Shown piece after piece: positions 25,001-33,044 of a DNA stretch of 52,588 nt (its first letter is position 1; each line of letters opens with the position of its first letter). A program made the position numbers and the translations under genes. The DNA lies in IMG/VR virus record IMGVR_UViG_3300009428_000012, positions 1 to 52,588 of that record; one strand, written 5' to 3'. The notes beneath the pieces were generated by a model that was given only the letters and a program-made list of their open reading frames with translations, made no database searches and had not been told where the DNA came from. The stretch is from a virus.

Positions 25001-27218
25001 CGGTCTGACACAGACTACTACTACAAACACTACTACACAAACAAGTGTCTTAACAAGCGCCACCTCTTCGTTGACCGAAACCGTAGGTAATTTCGTCACT
25101 GACATTTCAATGACTCCTTATATACAGTCTAGAGAAATGAAGATACTGGTAACAGGTCTACGTCCTAACGTCAGACACTACTTTTATTTTGAAGAGCAAG
25201 ACATCAATGCCCACGTTTTTCCTGCATCAGTCAATTCTACAGTAGTAGGATCTGGCACAGAGTACAACGTAGAAGATGTTGAGATTAATGGAATTCTAGG
25301 CGCATCTGTGCGAACTGATTCAGAGGGTACGCTATCAGCAGTCTTCGTTATTCCTGAAGGAAAGTTCTTCGTAGGCGAATCAACTCTAGAGATAGCAGAT
25401 GTTAGTCAATACAGTAGTATAACTTCAGCTAAGACTTCTTACAGTAAAGCAATATACAGAGCTTACAACTTCTCTATAGGCAAGTCCGAGTTAAGTACGA
25501 CTACTCGTACAATTGATTTTGATGTTGAGACTAGTATTTCACGTAGAAGTATTCAGAGAGACAGAAATTTTGATCCGATTGCACAGACCTTTGTAGTTCG
25601 TGCATCTCAAACATCTGGAGCATCAGTCGCTTTCATTAGTGACCTAGACTTATTCTTTAATACCAAGTCTACGACCACAGGCATCACTGTTGATATTCGA
25701 GAAGTTATTAATGGATATCCTTCTAGCGTAGTTTTACCTTTTGGTAGAAAACATCTTAGATCGGATCAGGTAGCAGTATCGGCAGACGGATCTGCTGTAA
25801 CAACTGTTACATTCAAAAATCCTGTTAAGCTTCAAGTAGAAAAAGAATATTGCTTTGTTGTTATTCCAGATCAGAATTCTCCCGACTACTTAATCTACAC
25901 GTCTAAGGTTGGTGGTAATGACTTAGCTTCAGGATCTGCAATCACAAACGATTGGGGTGATGGAGTACTATTCACATCTACTAATGACAGCGCATGGAAA
26001 TCTTATCAAGACGAAGATATTAAATTCAAGTTGAAAAGATATCAATTCCAATCAGCGGCAGGTTACGTAGACTTAGAACCTAACGATATGGAATTCTTAT
26101 CTATAACTGGAACAACTCTTTCTTTCAGAAATGACGAATTGGCATATGTTCAGAAAACAACACAGTACTCAGCTGGAGTCACAGCAAGAGCATTGACCAT
26201 TACCGGCGGAAGCGCATTCTCTATAGGAGATTATGTTCTTCTCGTAGACGGCTCTAACAAGTTCTTATCTGAAATTGTGGGAGCTACTAATAGTGGAGCA
26301 AACTTGACATTGAGAACTCCTTATAATTTAACAGCGACTACTTCAGCGACAGCATACTTTGCGGTAGCTGGCAGAGTTTCTTACTTCAACAGTAGAGATG
26401 ATGCAAGATTATTCTTACGCAAGAGTTCTGCGACAGCAACAAATTTCATTGTACCTACTGATGTTATAAGAGGATACTCAACTGGAGCATATGCAACTGT
26501 GGGAACTATTGACAATGAAGATATCTCATATTTTCAACCACAGGTATTTACCAATAACTCTATCAAGACATCTACTAGTCTTACTCTATATAATGGATCA
26601 GTAATCGATAAGAGTATAGAAGATAATGGAAACGTCTACACGACAAATCTGCCTAGAAGTCTAAAGAGCTTGAGTAATATTGTTAATCCAAGTCTAAGTG
26701 TCACTCAAGATTTTAAGATTAGAGTTGCCATGAAGAACAATGGTTTTCAAACGGCTTCTCCTATAGTTGACTCTGACATATCTCTACTCAATGTGTATAA
26801 GTATAACATAACAAACACTGCAACAACATCGTCTAATTGGGTAACAAACGAAGTAATTCTTGCTGAGAAACTTGATGCCGCAGGGTTGAAGGTTCTAGTA
26901 AGTGCATTCAGACCAGCTGGCACAATGATCGATGTTTATGCGAGATTTGTTTATCCTACAAACGTTGATACCCAGAGTGCTTGGATCCAGTTAGTGAATG
27001 CTTATCCTGAAATGTATTCTAACCCGTCTAACACTAAAGACTATAGAGAGTTCGAATATAATCTTTCTGATGAGACTAATGAGTACAGCACTTTTCAAGT
27101 GAAGTTTGTGCTAAGACATGCAACTAGTACGGAGATAAACGCAAGTGACCTAACAGTCACTCCGGCAATTAATATCTTTCCGCACTTGTATGACTACAGA
27201 GCGATTGCACTGACATGA
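22032..27218 (+). CDS. giant structural protein with N-terminal DUF4815 domain
   Basis: 1728 residues, the largest gene here. The N-terminus (YYDDFAEAKQFNRILFKPAKAVQARELTQLQTILQKQVERFGSNIYKEGTIVTG) is the hallmark of DUF4815 proteins found in baseplates and tails of marine T4-like phages. It is followed by beta domains, a Ser/Thr-rich linker (about 975-1020), a region with LVTGLRPNVRHYFYFEEQDI and many small beta modules. The C-terminal segment repeats strands typical of adhesin shafts. It occupies the place of T4 gp9/gp10/gp11, directly after gp8, so it may join wedges to fibres. No catalytic motif was seen. AAGGAAAAG precedes the ATG, and its stop overlaps the next start (ATGA). Confidence 0.8.
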   Translation: MGINTDLNVDPYYDDFAEAKQFNRILFKPAKAVQARELTQLQTILQKQVERFGSNIYKEGTIVTGINITARPDIFYVKLNDQADFTDPTIFDQTGKVTYTVTGGTSKLVANIFKGENGFQTQDPNLKTFYVNYIGYDGTQSATTDVKEFQQGEVLTVKVASVADSASATLYGAVGTTVKTVTVATVSAHAGRSFGVTCEEGVLYQKGHFIFVTAQSIIVSKYSTIPGNVSVGFTINENIITSGLDSTLLDNAAGFNNENAPGADRLKLVPTLIVYTTATEPEEFFALIRYVDGNPVRIRTETQFNSISDEMARRTYDESGNYITNGLNVTVEQIAGSAYAVVAPGKAYVFGNEVRNISSRKILINPTTLTQSKTNQHTGVSYGQYHTYNHTTGQIVDKFATDGTRYALYNGSTNIGSCSVSNITPGKIFVYAVVKASTKENTVITKIANTTLTNSGELFGANSGGKIFDAGKSNLASTSAVKFTQRIRLAVADSTTHTISATSTHSPISNSSIFAVKSDNTVIALQSSGYTGSDVDVVLAASGSEFLYYDAIVSGTSEDGLQELDVYVKSTWSNGQATIGLPNAIKLLEVIDDDGAGADVTGKFRLVNNQNDNFYGISYITTKSGATVSNNNLRIKVKVLKRTSNLGSGYISSSSYNTVSSKNLIQNYVGKNGVTYTLIDSFDFRPYLSPVVSYAVGISGAPSASVVATTVVLGVQPSNDSSITSTQSYYMSRMDSVVIDELGDITLYEGGEAENPSIPKLQGLYAINNIFVPGNITTVSGNNRIKLSDVSNKNYTMKQIGAIEDKIDRLVDLVSLSLLETNAKDFYIDDGSGSNRFKNGILVDAFKGMQNAALADPEFKAAVDKTRTIASPSVMQFPVDLKVGASSGANSFKDIVTLADTGTRVTMISQPYATNFRNCVSNYYSYDGKAAISPPFDAGYDVVQNPAINIEIDVAGPILDLIDNLQEFVPLTNETSTSSSSGVTTRNPAGGLTQTTTTNTTTQTSVLTSATSSLTETVGNFVTDISMTPYIQSREMKILVTGLRPNVRHYFYFEEQDINAHVFPASVNSTVVGSGTEYNVEDVEINGILGASVRTDSEGTLSAVFVIPEGKFFVGESTLEIADVSQYSSITSAKTSYSKAIYRAYNFSIGKSELSTTTRTIDFDVETSISRRSIQRDRNFDPIAQTFVVRASQTSGASVAFISDLDLFFNTKSTTTGITVDIREVINGYPSSVVLPFGRKHLRSDQVAVSADGSAVTTVTFKNPVKLQVEKEYCFVVIPDQNSPDYLIYTSKVGGNDLASGSAITNDWGDGVLFTSTNDSAWKSYQDEDIKFKLKRYQFQSAAGYVDLEPNDMEFLSITGTTLSFRNDELAYVQKTTQYSAGVTARALTITGGSAFSIGDYVLLVDGSNKFLSEIVGATNSGANLTLRTPYNLTATTSATAYFAVAGRVSYFNSRDDARLFLRKSSATATNFIVPTDVIRGYSTGAYATVGTIDNEDISYFQPQVFTNNSIKTSTSLTLYNGSVIDKSIEDNGNVYTTNLPRSLKSLSNIVNPSLSVTQDFKIRVAMKNNGFQTASPIVDSDISLLNVYKYNITNTATTSSNWVTNEVILAEKLDAAGLKVLVSAFRPAGTMIDVYARFVYPTNVDTQSAWIQLVNAYPEMYSNPSNTKDYREFEYNLSDETNEYSTFQVKFVLRHATSTEINASDLTVTPAINIFPHLYDYRAIALT

Positions 27219-27400
27219 GTATGGAAGCAACATTCGAAAGACGTGAATCAGGAATAGTCAACACTGATGTTTCTGCATTTCGTTCAGCTAAAGCCAGAAT
27301 AGAACAGACCAAGTTTATCAAATCTATGGAGCAACGCATATATAAATTAGAGTGTGCGGTAGAATCGCTACAACAAACATGTAAAGAGAAATCGAAATGA
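27215..27400 (+). CDS. small coiled-coil protein between DUF4815 protein and fibre
   Basis: 61 residues. The N-terminal part (FERRESGIVNTDVSAFRSAKARIEQ) leads into a helix with heptad spacing (IKSMEQRIYKLECAVESLQQTC), which suggests an oligomeric coiled coil. It overlaps the preceding stop and the following start by four bases each (ATGA type), so expression is linked to both neighbours. A linker or assembly factor for the fibre encoded next is reasonable; the family is not recognised. A TATAAATT box (27341-27348) inside it may serve the next gene. Confidence 0.7.
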   Translation: MSMEATFERRESGIVNTDVSAFRSAKARIEQTKFIKSMEQRIYKLECAVESLQQTCKEKSK

Positions 27401-28686
27401 GCATAACATTATCCCAAATCACAAACGAAAATACTTTTGGTATCTGGAAAGATAGAACAAACGCTATCATCACCGGTCTAGGAACTGTTGTAACTCTCGG
27501 AGATACTGCCGCAAACAATACAGGCAATATCGCTTTGACTGGTAATGTAACTGCTGGAGGCAAACTTGTCTCAAACACTATAGACTCGGTGAACGGCACT
27601 TTGATAACAGTTGACGATAACGTTCATATTAAAGGCTACCTAGACCTAAACTCCCAGTCTTCTGGCACAGCTTCAGCATTGAACATGAAGAATAACGGAA
27701 CACTTACTTGGGTAATGACAACTAGTGCCAATCACGCAGATTTATTATTTAAAAATGGACTAAAAGTTCTTCAAATTGATGGCGATGGAGTGGACGCTTC
27801 TACTGCAAGCTTGACTGGTACGAATATCAAAATAGATAACTCTATTTTACCAACTACCCTTACACAAAACACAAGTGGTAATGCCGCAACAGCATCACAA
27901 TGGGCAACAGGAAGATTAGTAACTTTTGCAGGTGGCGATGTCACTGGATCATTTACTATCGATGGATCCGCTGCCGTTCCTGACATTGCATTGACTGTAG
28001 CAAATAATAGCCACACTCACCTAGCCGCTAACATCACAGACTTAAGTACAGCTTTATCTGGTTATGCTCTTAAATCTGGAGCCAGTTTTGTAGGTGCAAA
28101 CGGAGTTATCAAAGTAGGATACAACGATTACATTCAACTCGGTGGGATCGCTGGATCAGGCGGCGCAGGCAGTGGGATCGGTGAAGCTTATATTAAATAT
28201 GGATCAAGTATAGGTGGTAGTCCCAGGTTACTAACAATAGGTCTAACCCCAACTGGCACTCCTAGTACTACACCAGCTGGTATGATACTTGAGTTACAGG
28301 GTAAGAGTTTGAGTATTAGAAATAATGATGCTATTGTGATTGCTATGGATGGAACAGCTGGCAGCATCACAACGATTGGCGACATCACAGCATTCGGCTC
28401 TTTCTCCGATCGAAGACTGAAAGAAAATATTGTTAAGATTGAAAATCCTTTAGATAAAATATTGCAGATTTCTGGATACACATTTAACTATATTGGTGAT
28501 GATAAGCCTATGACTGGTGTGATCGCACAAGAAATCGAAGAAGTTTTACCTGAGGTTGTTTATGAGACAGAAGCAATCGATGGCACGTCAGCTAAAGCTG
28601 TAAGACATGGAAACATAGTTGGACTTCTCATAGAGGCAATTAAAGAACTTAAGGCGGAAGTCGAAGAACTCAAGAAGGATAAGTAG
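27397..28686 (+). CDS. tail fibre with C-terminal S74 intramolecular chaperone
   Basis: 429 residues. The first about 330 are fibre-like: repeats of short beta strands with G-N/T-D turns (GNIALTGNVTAGGKLVSNTI, NATTASQWATGRLVTFAGGDVTGS). Residues 337-429 form a Peptidase_S74 endosialidase-type chaperone: SDRRLKENIVKI at the start, with the Ser-Asp-Arg-Arg-Leu-Lys self-cleavage motif, then SGYTFNYIGDDKPMTGVIAQEIEEVLPEVV, ending in a helix (AIKELKAEVEELKKDK). This domain trimerises and folds the shaft, then cuts itself off. It follows the DUF4815 and coiled-coil genes and is probably a baseplate-attached fibre. Confidence 0.9.
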   Translation: MSITLSQITNENTFGIWKDRTNAIITGLGTVVTLGDTAANNTGNIALTGNVTAGGKLVSNTIDSVNGTLITVDDNVHIKGYLDLNSQSSGTASALNMKNNGTLTWVMTTSANHADLLFKNGLKVLQIDGDGVDASTASLTGTNIKIDNSILPTTLTQNTSGNAATASQWATGRLVTFAGGDVTGSFTIDGSAAVPDIALTVANNSHTHLAANITDLSTALSGYALKSGASFVGANGVIKVGYNDYIQLGGIAGSGGAGSGIGEAYIKYGSSIGGSPRLLTIGLTPTGTPSTTPAGMILELQGKSLSIRNNDAIVIAMDGTAGSITTIGDITAFGSFSDRRLKENIVKIENPLDKILQISGYTFNYIGDDKPMTGVIAQEIEEVLPEVVYETEAIDGTSAKAVRHGNIVGLLIEAIKELKAEVEELKKDK

Positions 28687-28688
28687 AG

Positions 28689-29975
28689 ATGGCTGTAAAG
28701 TCTTTTGATCCAGATAACAATCCAGCAACAGCTCCGCCTTCATTAGCACTATCTGAAGTTGCATCCGAGTTTGGAGATCCTATAAAGGATTCCGGAGCCG
28801 CATCTAATACTGGGCATAAGATGAGCGAGTTCTATAGAGACGGCGCCTACGTTCCATCAAATTCGCCTTCTACCAATGCAGGCGTTTATGTAACAGAATC
28901 CTTAAGAGTACCTAATACTGTTCTATTAGCAGGCAGTCCAGCGTATGCCTATCCTGGTGGATATCCACGTGATGAAATTATTGTCATTGATGTTGGCAAT
29001 GAAGGCGGACAAGGTGGTGGCGTCACAACAGAATTGTATCAGCCTTCACTTAATGGCGACCCATTCTACGTTAGAGTTTTGGATATAAATCGTTATAGAG
29101 CAGGGTTCCCAAATAATGGCGAAGTGAAATTTGTTTGGGGCACAAACATAGAAATAAATGTGACAGGTTTAGGGTTTGCAGGGCATTTGATTACACGTCC
29201 AGAGTATGAGGGGTTTATTTACTCAATATCATTTGAAATGTCACAGATCCCTGAGCTTGGAAATACAGGTTATAATACAGAATACTTATACCACCCGATT
29301 ATGAGGAAACCAGTTGCGGCAGATGCAGAAGTTAATGATGATGTTCCCACAAGTGGTCCAATAAGCTTCTCTCAACTATATAGTAGTCAACAAGCAATAG
29401 TACGAACAATTACTGTACCTGCATTAGAGGTCAATAATCTTGAGAGTCAAAGAGGAGTCGAGGCTGGTGGGCTAGAGGGCGATCTATTCGGATCAGGAAA
29501 AAGGGGTAGTTGGCCAGGAATAGCGTCAGGCGCACCCAACGCTGTATTGAAAAGAGTTAGTTTTAATATAGGATTTAATTCTAAGATGACTGTTACGGCA
29601 AGTGGCGGTGTTGTGCCTGTTGAAATTAGAGGAAGTAGGCTTCAAAATAATGGAAACATGCAATCTCTTTCTATACGAGCTCCAGGCTGGAGAATAATTA
29701 GTCCTACTGGAGGTGTAGTTCTAGAAAGCAAAGCCGAAACTCTTACAAGCATCGGGACATACACGTCAGCAAATGGAGGCCAAAATGCCTCACCATTGGC
29801 TACTGGTAATATTCCAACAGCAACAGTGGATAATCTAACAGAAAAAGGCGTATATTATTTAGAGTTCGTTGCTCAAGTGCAAAATGACCAAACTGTCGGT
29901 CCCACACCAGAATTTTTAAATGTTGGAATTTACTGGAAAACACCAGCATTTGATATAAAGATAGAGACAACTTAA
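28689..29975 (+). CDS. fibre-like structural protein
   Basis: 428 residues. The start (LALSEVASEFG ... GHKMSEFYRDGAYVP) is the L-S-(D/E)-(I/V)-A-x-E-F-G ... M-S-E-F-Y-x-G-(x)-V-P motif that I recognise from fibre or tail proteins of marine T4-like phages, often repeated within such proteins. The remainder is beta-rich: a Pro/Gly loop region (GSPAYAYPGGYPRDE), a repeated VNDDVPTSGPISFSQLYSSQQAI that echoes the first motif, and a C-terminal Ig-like stretch. Function beyond an attachment or fibre role is not visible. It starts two bases after the previous stop with AGTAGAG upstream. Confidence 0.7.
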   Translation: MAVKSFDPDNNPATAPPSLALSEVASEFGDPIKDSGAASNTGHKMSEFYRDGAYVPSNSPSTNAGVYVTESLRVPNTVLLAGSPAYAYPGGYPRDEIIVIDVGNEGGQGGGVTTELYQPSLNGDPFYVRVLDINRYRAGFPNNGEVKFVWGTNIEINVTGLGFAGHLITRPEYEGFIYSISFEMSQIPELGNTGYNTEYLYHPIMRKPVAADAEVNDDVPTSGPISFSQLYSSQQAIVRTITVPALEVNNLESQRGVEAGGLEGDLFGSGKRGSWPGIASGAPNAVLKRVSFNIGFNSKMTVTASGGVVPVEIRGSRLQNNGNMQSLSIRAPGWRIISPTGGVVLESKAETLTSIGTYTSANGGQNASPLATGNIPTATVDNLTEKGVYYLEFVAQVQNDQTVGPTPEFLNVGIYWKTPAFDIKIETT

Positions 29976-29993
29976 TATCCGTCTAGCAATAAC

Positions 29994-30001
29994 TATAAAT
30001 A
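29994..30001 (+). promoter_or_regulatory. T4-type late promoter box TATAAATA before the beta-helix adhesin
   Basis: An exact TATAAATA in the 59-base gap before the ATG at 30035. It starts a new late transcript for the adhesin block (30035 to 44105). Confidence 0.82.
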
Positions 30002-30034
30002 AGATTAGATAACAAACATTAAAGGCAACAGAAG

Positions 30035-33000
30035 ATGACCATAAAATTTAGCGGATTAGATGCGATTACGATACCAGCAAATGCTGATCTCTTTGCCTTG
30101 TCCGATACTTCAGAAACAGCAACTAAGAAGATTACGTTTGCTAATCTTAAAACGTCTATCATCGATGCTAGTACGTTCTCAGCCTCTGGTCCTAATATAC
30201 CTCTAATCATCACTGGATTAAATGCTTACGATGCTGGTACGGGTAACTCACTTAAAGCTTCACAGTTATACTCTGGTGGTGCATATAGAGATGCTTCATA
30301 CTTCTTAACATACGCTAACATTGCTGGAACACCTACTGTACCATCAGATGTAAAAGATTTAACCAACACTACCGGATACGTAAGATTTCAAGGAGCTGTA
30401 GCAAACTCGGGCAATGGACTTGTTTGGAGTGGCGCAGGGGCTAATAATACTGGTAACTCATCAACGATATCTACTAGTAATATACCAGAAGGTACAAATC
30501 AATATTACACTCTTGCTAGAGGAGCTGAAGCTGTAGTAGCTAATTTCGGCACACAGTTCAATATCTATAACAGCACTTTTGACAAAGGTGATGTGAGAGA
30601 TAGTCTCGATGCAGAGGCAGCAACATTCATAAACACTCAAGTCACTGACGGACAGAATCAATCTAAGACTTTGCGCTTTGCCGCTGGTAGCTATGCTAAG
30701 AAAGCCAACTACGCTAAAGATCAAGTTCTAAGACTTTACGGAGCATCTACACTGTTTGCCTCTGACGCAATAGCAACATCATTCTCTGTTACTGTTACAG
30801 GCTTTGCAACAACTAGCGGCACTTCTAAGCCTGGCACAGGCGGTGTGATCAGCTATAGTTATAAGATTGCAGAGTTTGATGTAGTCACTGGAGAAATATC
30901 AGCGGCTTCTGCGGCGATTGTTAAGCCTATAGGAGTTCCAACAACTTCTGGAGCAAGTACAGTTGCTGGAGCATTCAATGCATCAGTGTTTAACAAATTA
31001 TTATTCTCTAGTGTACCTGCTGATAAAGGTGTACTCGTATACAGACAGATAGCGTCTGGTGGATACGAACTCACAGCAGTTCTTGGAAGAAAAGAAATGG
31101 ACGCTGGATATTGGATAGACTATCAAGCATTCGATTTCACAGCGTGGTCTGGAAAAGATGTTGTCACAAACACATATACTAGCATTACTCATTTCCCACT
31201 AACACCTCCTAGCACTTCTAGAAGAGGTTGGGTAGACAAAACTATAACGTCTGTAGTAGATAACGGTGGAACATTCGATGTTATCGTAGACGATTTTGTA
31301 TTCGTCAATACAGGCAATACCGTTCAAGTGTCACATAATGATACACAAATTATACAATCAGCTATCAACTCAAACGCCGCTGTCGGTAAAAAGAGTATCG
31401 TGCTTAACGCAAAAACTTATAACTCTTCACAAATATCTATGCCTAATAACTTTGGACTAGTGGGTACATCATACATCACTAAGCTTAAGAAGTTAGCTTG
31501 GTCAGGAGGAGAAGCTGGTGCGGTAAACGCTAAGTTCATCAGATCAGCGGCAGCAACTGGAGCTACTTCACTGTCTATAGTGGGATTAGATATCGAAGGT
31601 AATGCTCCTAATCAATTTTTATTCCCAGATGATACTACAAAAAACGCTAACTATCTCTTAGATTTTGGAATTAACTGTAGCTCACTATTATTAGACAGAG
31701 TTCGTATTAATAATGCAGTAGCTGGTGGAGTCTGGGCAACATCACCTATTGAGATGAAGATGAATACCAGTGAGATCATAAACAGTGGGACATCAGATAG
31801 ATACAGCTATTCTCCTCTAGTTGCTGACTTCGGTCAAGACACTATGATCGTGGGTAATAGATTTCAGAACTACACAAACTATCTCGATACTTCTGTAACC
31901 AATAAAGGTATTGTTGCCAACAACGTCATCAATAACTGTGGTAGTGGATTGTTTGTTTACGGATCAGTATTCTTTATATCATCGCCCAATGTTTTAATGG
32001 GACCAGCACAAGAGTTCTTACCAACTCCAGATATCCTCAACTCAGAGTACGACTTGATTAACATCGATCTAAGCTCTGCGGCAGGATCAAACTCTGCATA
32101 CAATAGTCCTATACACGTCTATCAAGAAGACGGCGCAATATTTGACCTGTCTACAACGGCAGGATCAATAGTGAATGTAGAATATAGAGCATTCTATCTA
32201 TCGAAGACTGCCGGAGGTGTTGAAGAGATTTACGGCACTACAACAAATTCAGGTTCGTTCGTTATCGGTAAGAGATACACAATTCTTACTGAAGGAAACA
32301 CAACTCAGGCTAACTGGAATAAAGCCGCAGGCACAGGTGGTTCTAATGGCACCACAACGACAGGAATACCTTTGCCAGCAAGAACTTACTCTGTAGGAGA
32401 TGATTTCATAGCGGCTACAGTAGGCACAGGTGGATCAGGTATGGGTACAGCAACTAGTGGCGGTGTTGATACTATAGTAATCAACGATAGACCAGGCGAT
32501 GCAACTAGAGCTAACGGAGAATTTGCCTTTCAGATTCCATCAGCAACGGTGCAAGCAATTAAAACAGCAAATGGAGCATACTCGTACTCTACACTGAAAG
32601 CGGCTAACACTCTACATGTAGGAATAGGTTGGACAGCATCTCAGAGAACAGAAGTTGCCGCCGGCACTATAAGTACTGCTGCCGGGGCTTGGTTTGTCGA
32701 TTCTAATAATGGGGTAAACAACAACCCTCTAACAACAAGTAACGACGGGACTAGTCCAACATACAGAATTAGTGTTACGAATCTTAAGTACCTAGCTATA
32801 GGACAGAAGGTTAAATTCAAAGATCATACAGGTTTCGCTAATCCTGGAGGTATAACAACAGGAACAGTAAAAACAATAACTACCAATAGCGCAGGTATTT
32901 CGGTTATAGAAATTCAATTCGTGGGTGCCGGTGGTGGAGAAGTCAACTCAGCATCTTTGAGTGCGGGTTTAGTTCCAAGCACAGCAGGCGGAACAATAAA

Positions 33001-33043
33001 TATAATCGATACCTTTGTGATGGCACAAGGAAGGATAATCTAA
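30035..33043 (+). CDS. tailspike-like adhesin with parallel beta-helix domain
   Basis: 1002 residues. The N-terminus (IKFSGLDAITIPANADLFALSDTSETATKKITFANLK) is a common attachment motif of marine phage fibres. Residues about 440-680 look like a right-handed parallel beta-helix of the pectate-lyase/tailspike type: DTQIIQSAINSNAAVGKKSIVLNAKTYN, then short strands ending in N (LDIEGNAPNQF, VRINNAVAGG, TSEIINSGTS, MIVGNRFQNYTNYL, GIVANNVINNCGSG). Tailspike helices bind and often cleave surface polysaccharide; no catalytic pair could be assigned by eye. A module at about 740-808 (GKRYTILTEGNTTQANWNKAAG) recurs in the protein at 37122. It is the first gene after an exact late promoter. Confidence 0.8.
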   Translation: MTIKFSGLDAITIPANADLFALSDTSETATKKITFANLKTSIIDASTFSASGPNIPLIITGLNAYDAGTGNSLKASQLYSGGAYRDASYFLTYANIAGTPTVPSDVKDLTNTTGYVRFQGAVANSGNGLVWSGAGANNTGNSSTISTSNIPEGTNQYYTLARGAEAVVANFGTQFNIYNSTFDKGDVRDSLDAEAATFINTQVTDGQNQSKTLRFAAGSYAKKANYAKDQVLRLYGASTLFASDAIATSFSVTVTGFATTSGTSKPGTGGVISYSYKIAEFDVVTGEISAASAAIVKPIGVPTTSGASTVAGAFNASVFNKLLFSSVPADKGVLVYRQIASGGYELTAVLGRKEMDAGYWIDYQAFDFTAWSGKDVVTNTYTSITHFPLTPPSTSRRGWVDKTITSVVDNGGTFDVIVDDFVFVNTGNTVQVSHNDTQIIQSAINSNAAVGKKSIVLNAKTYNSSQISMPNNFGLVGTSYITKLKKLAWSGGEAGAVNAKFIRSAAATGATSLSIVGLDIEGNAPNQFLFPDDTTKNANYLLDFGINCSSLLLDRVRINNAVAGGVWATSPIEMKMNTSEIINSGTSDRYSYSPLVADFGQDTMIVGNRFQNYTNYLDTSVTNKGIVANNVINNCGSGLFVYGSVFFISSPNVLMGPAQEFLPTPDILNSEYDLINIDLSSAAGSNSAYNSPIHVYQEDGAIFDLSTTAGSIVNVEYRAFYLSKTAGGVEEIYGTTTNSGSFVIGKRYTILTEGNTTQANWNKAAGTGGSNGTTTTGIPLPARTYSVGDDFIAATVGTGGSGMGTATSGGVDTIVINDRPGDATRANGEFAFQIPSATVQAIKTANGAYSYSTLKAANTLHVGIGWTASQRTEVAAGTISTAAGAWFVDSNNGVNNNPLTTSNDGTSPTYRISVTNLKYLAIGQKVKFKDHTGFANPGGITTGTVKTITTNSAGISVIEIQFVGAGGGEVNSASLSAGLVPSTAGGTINIIDTFVMAQGRII

Positions 33044-33044
33044 T

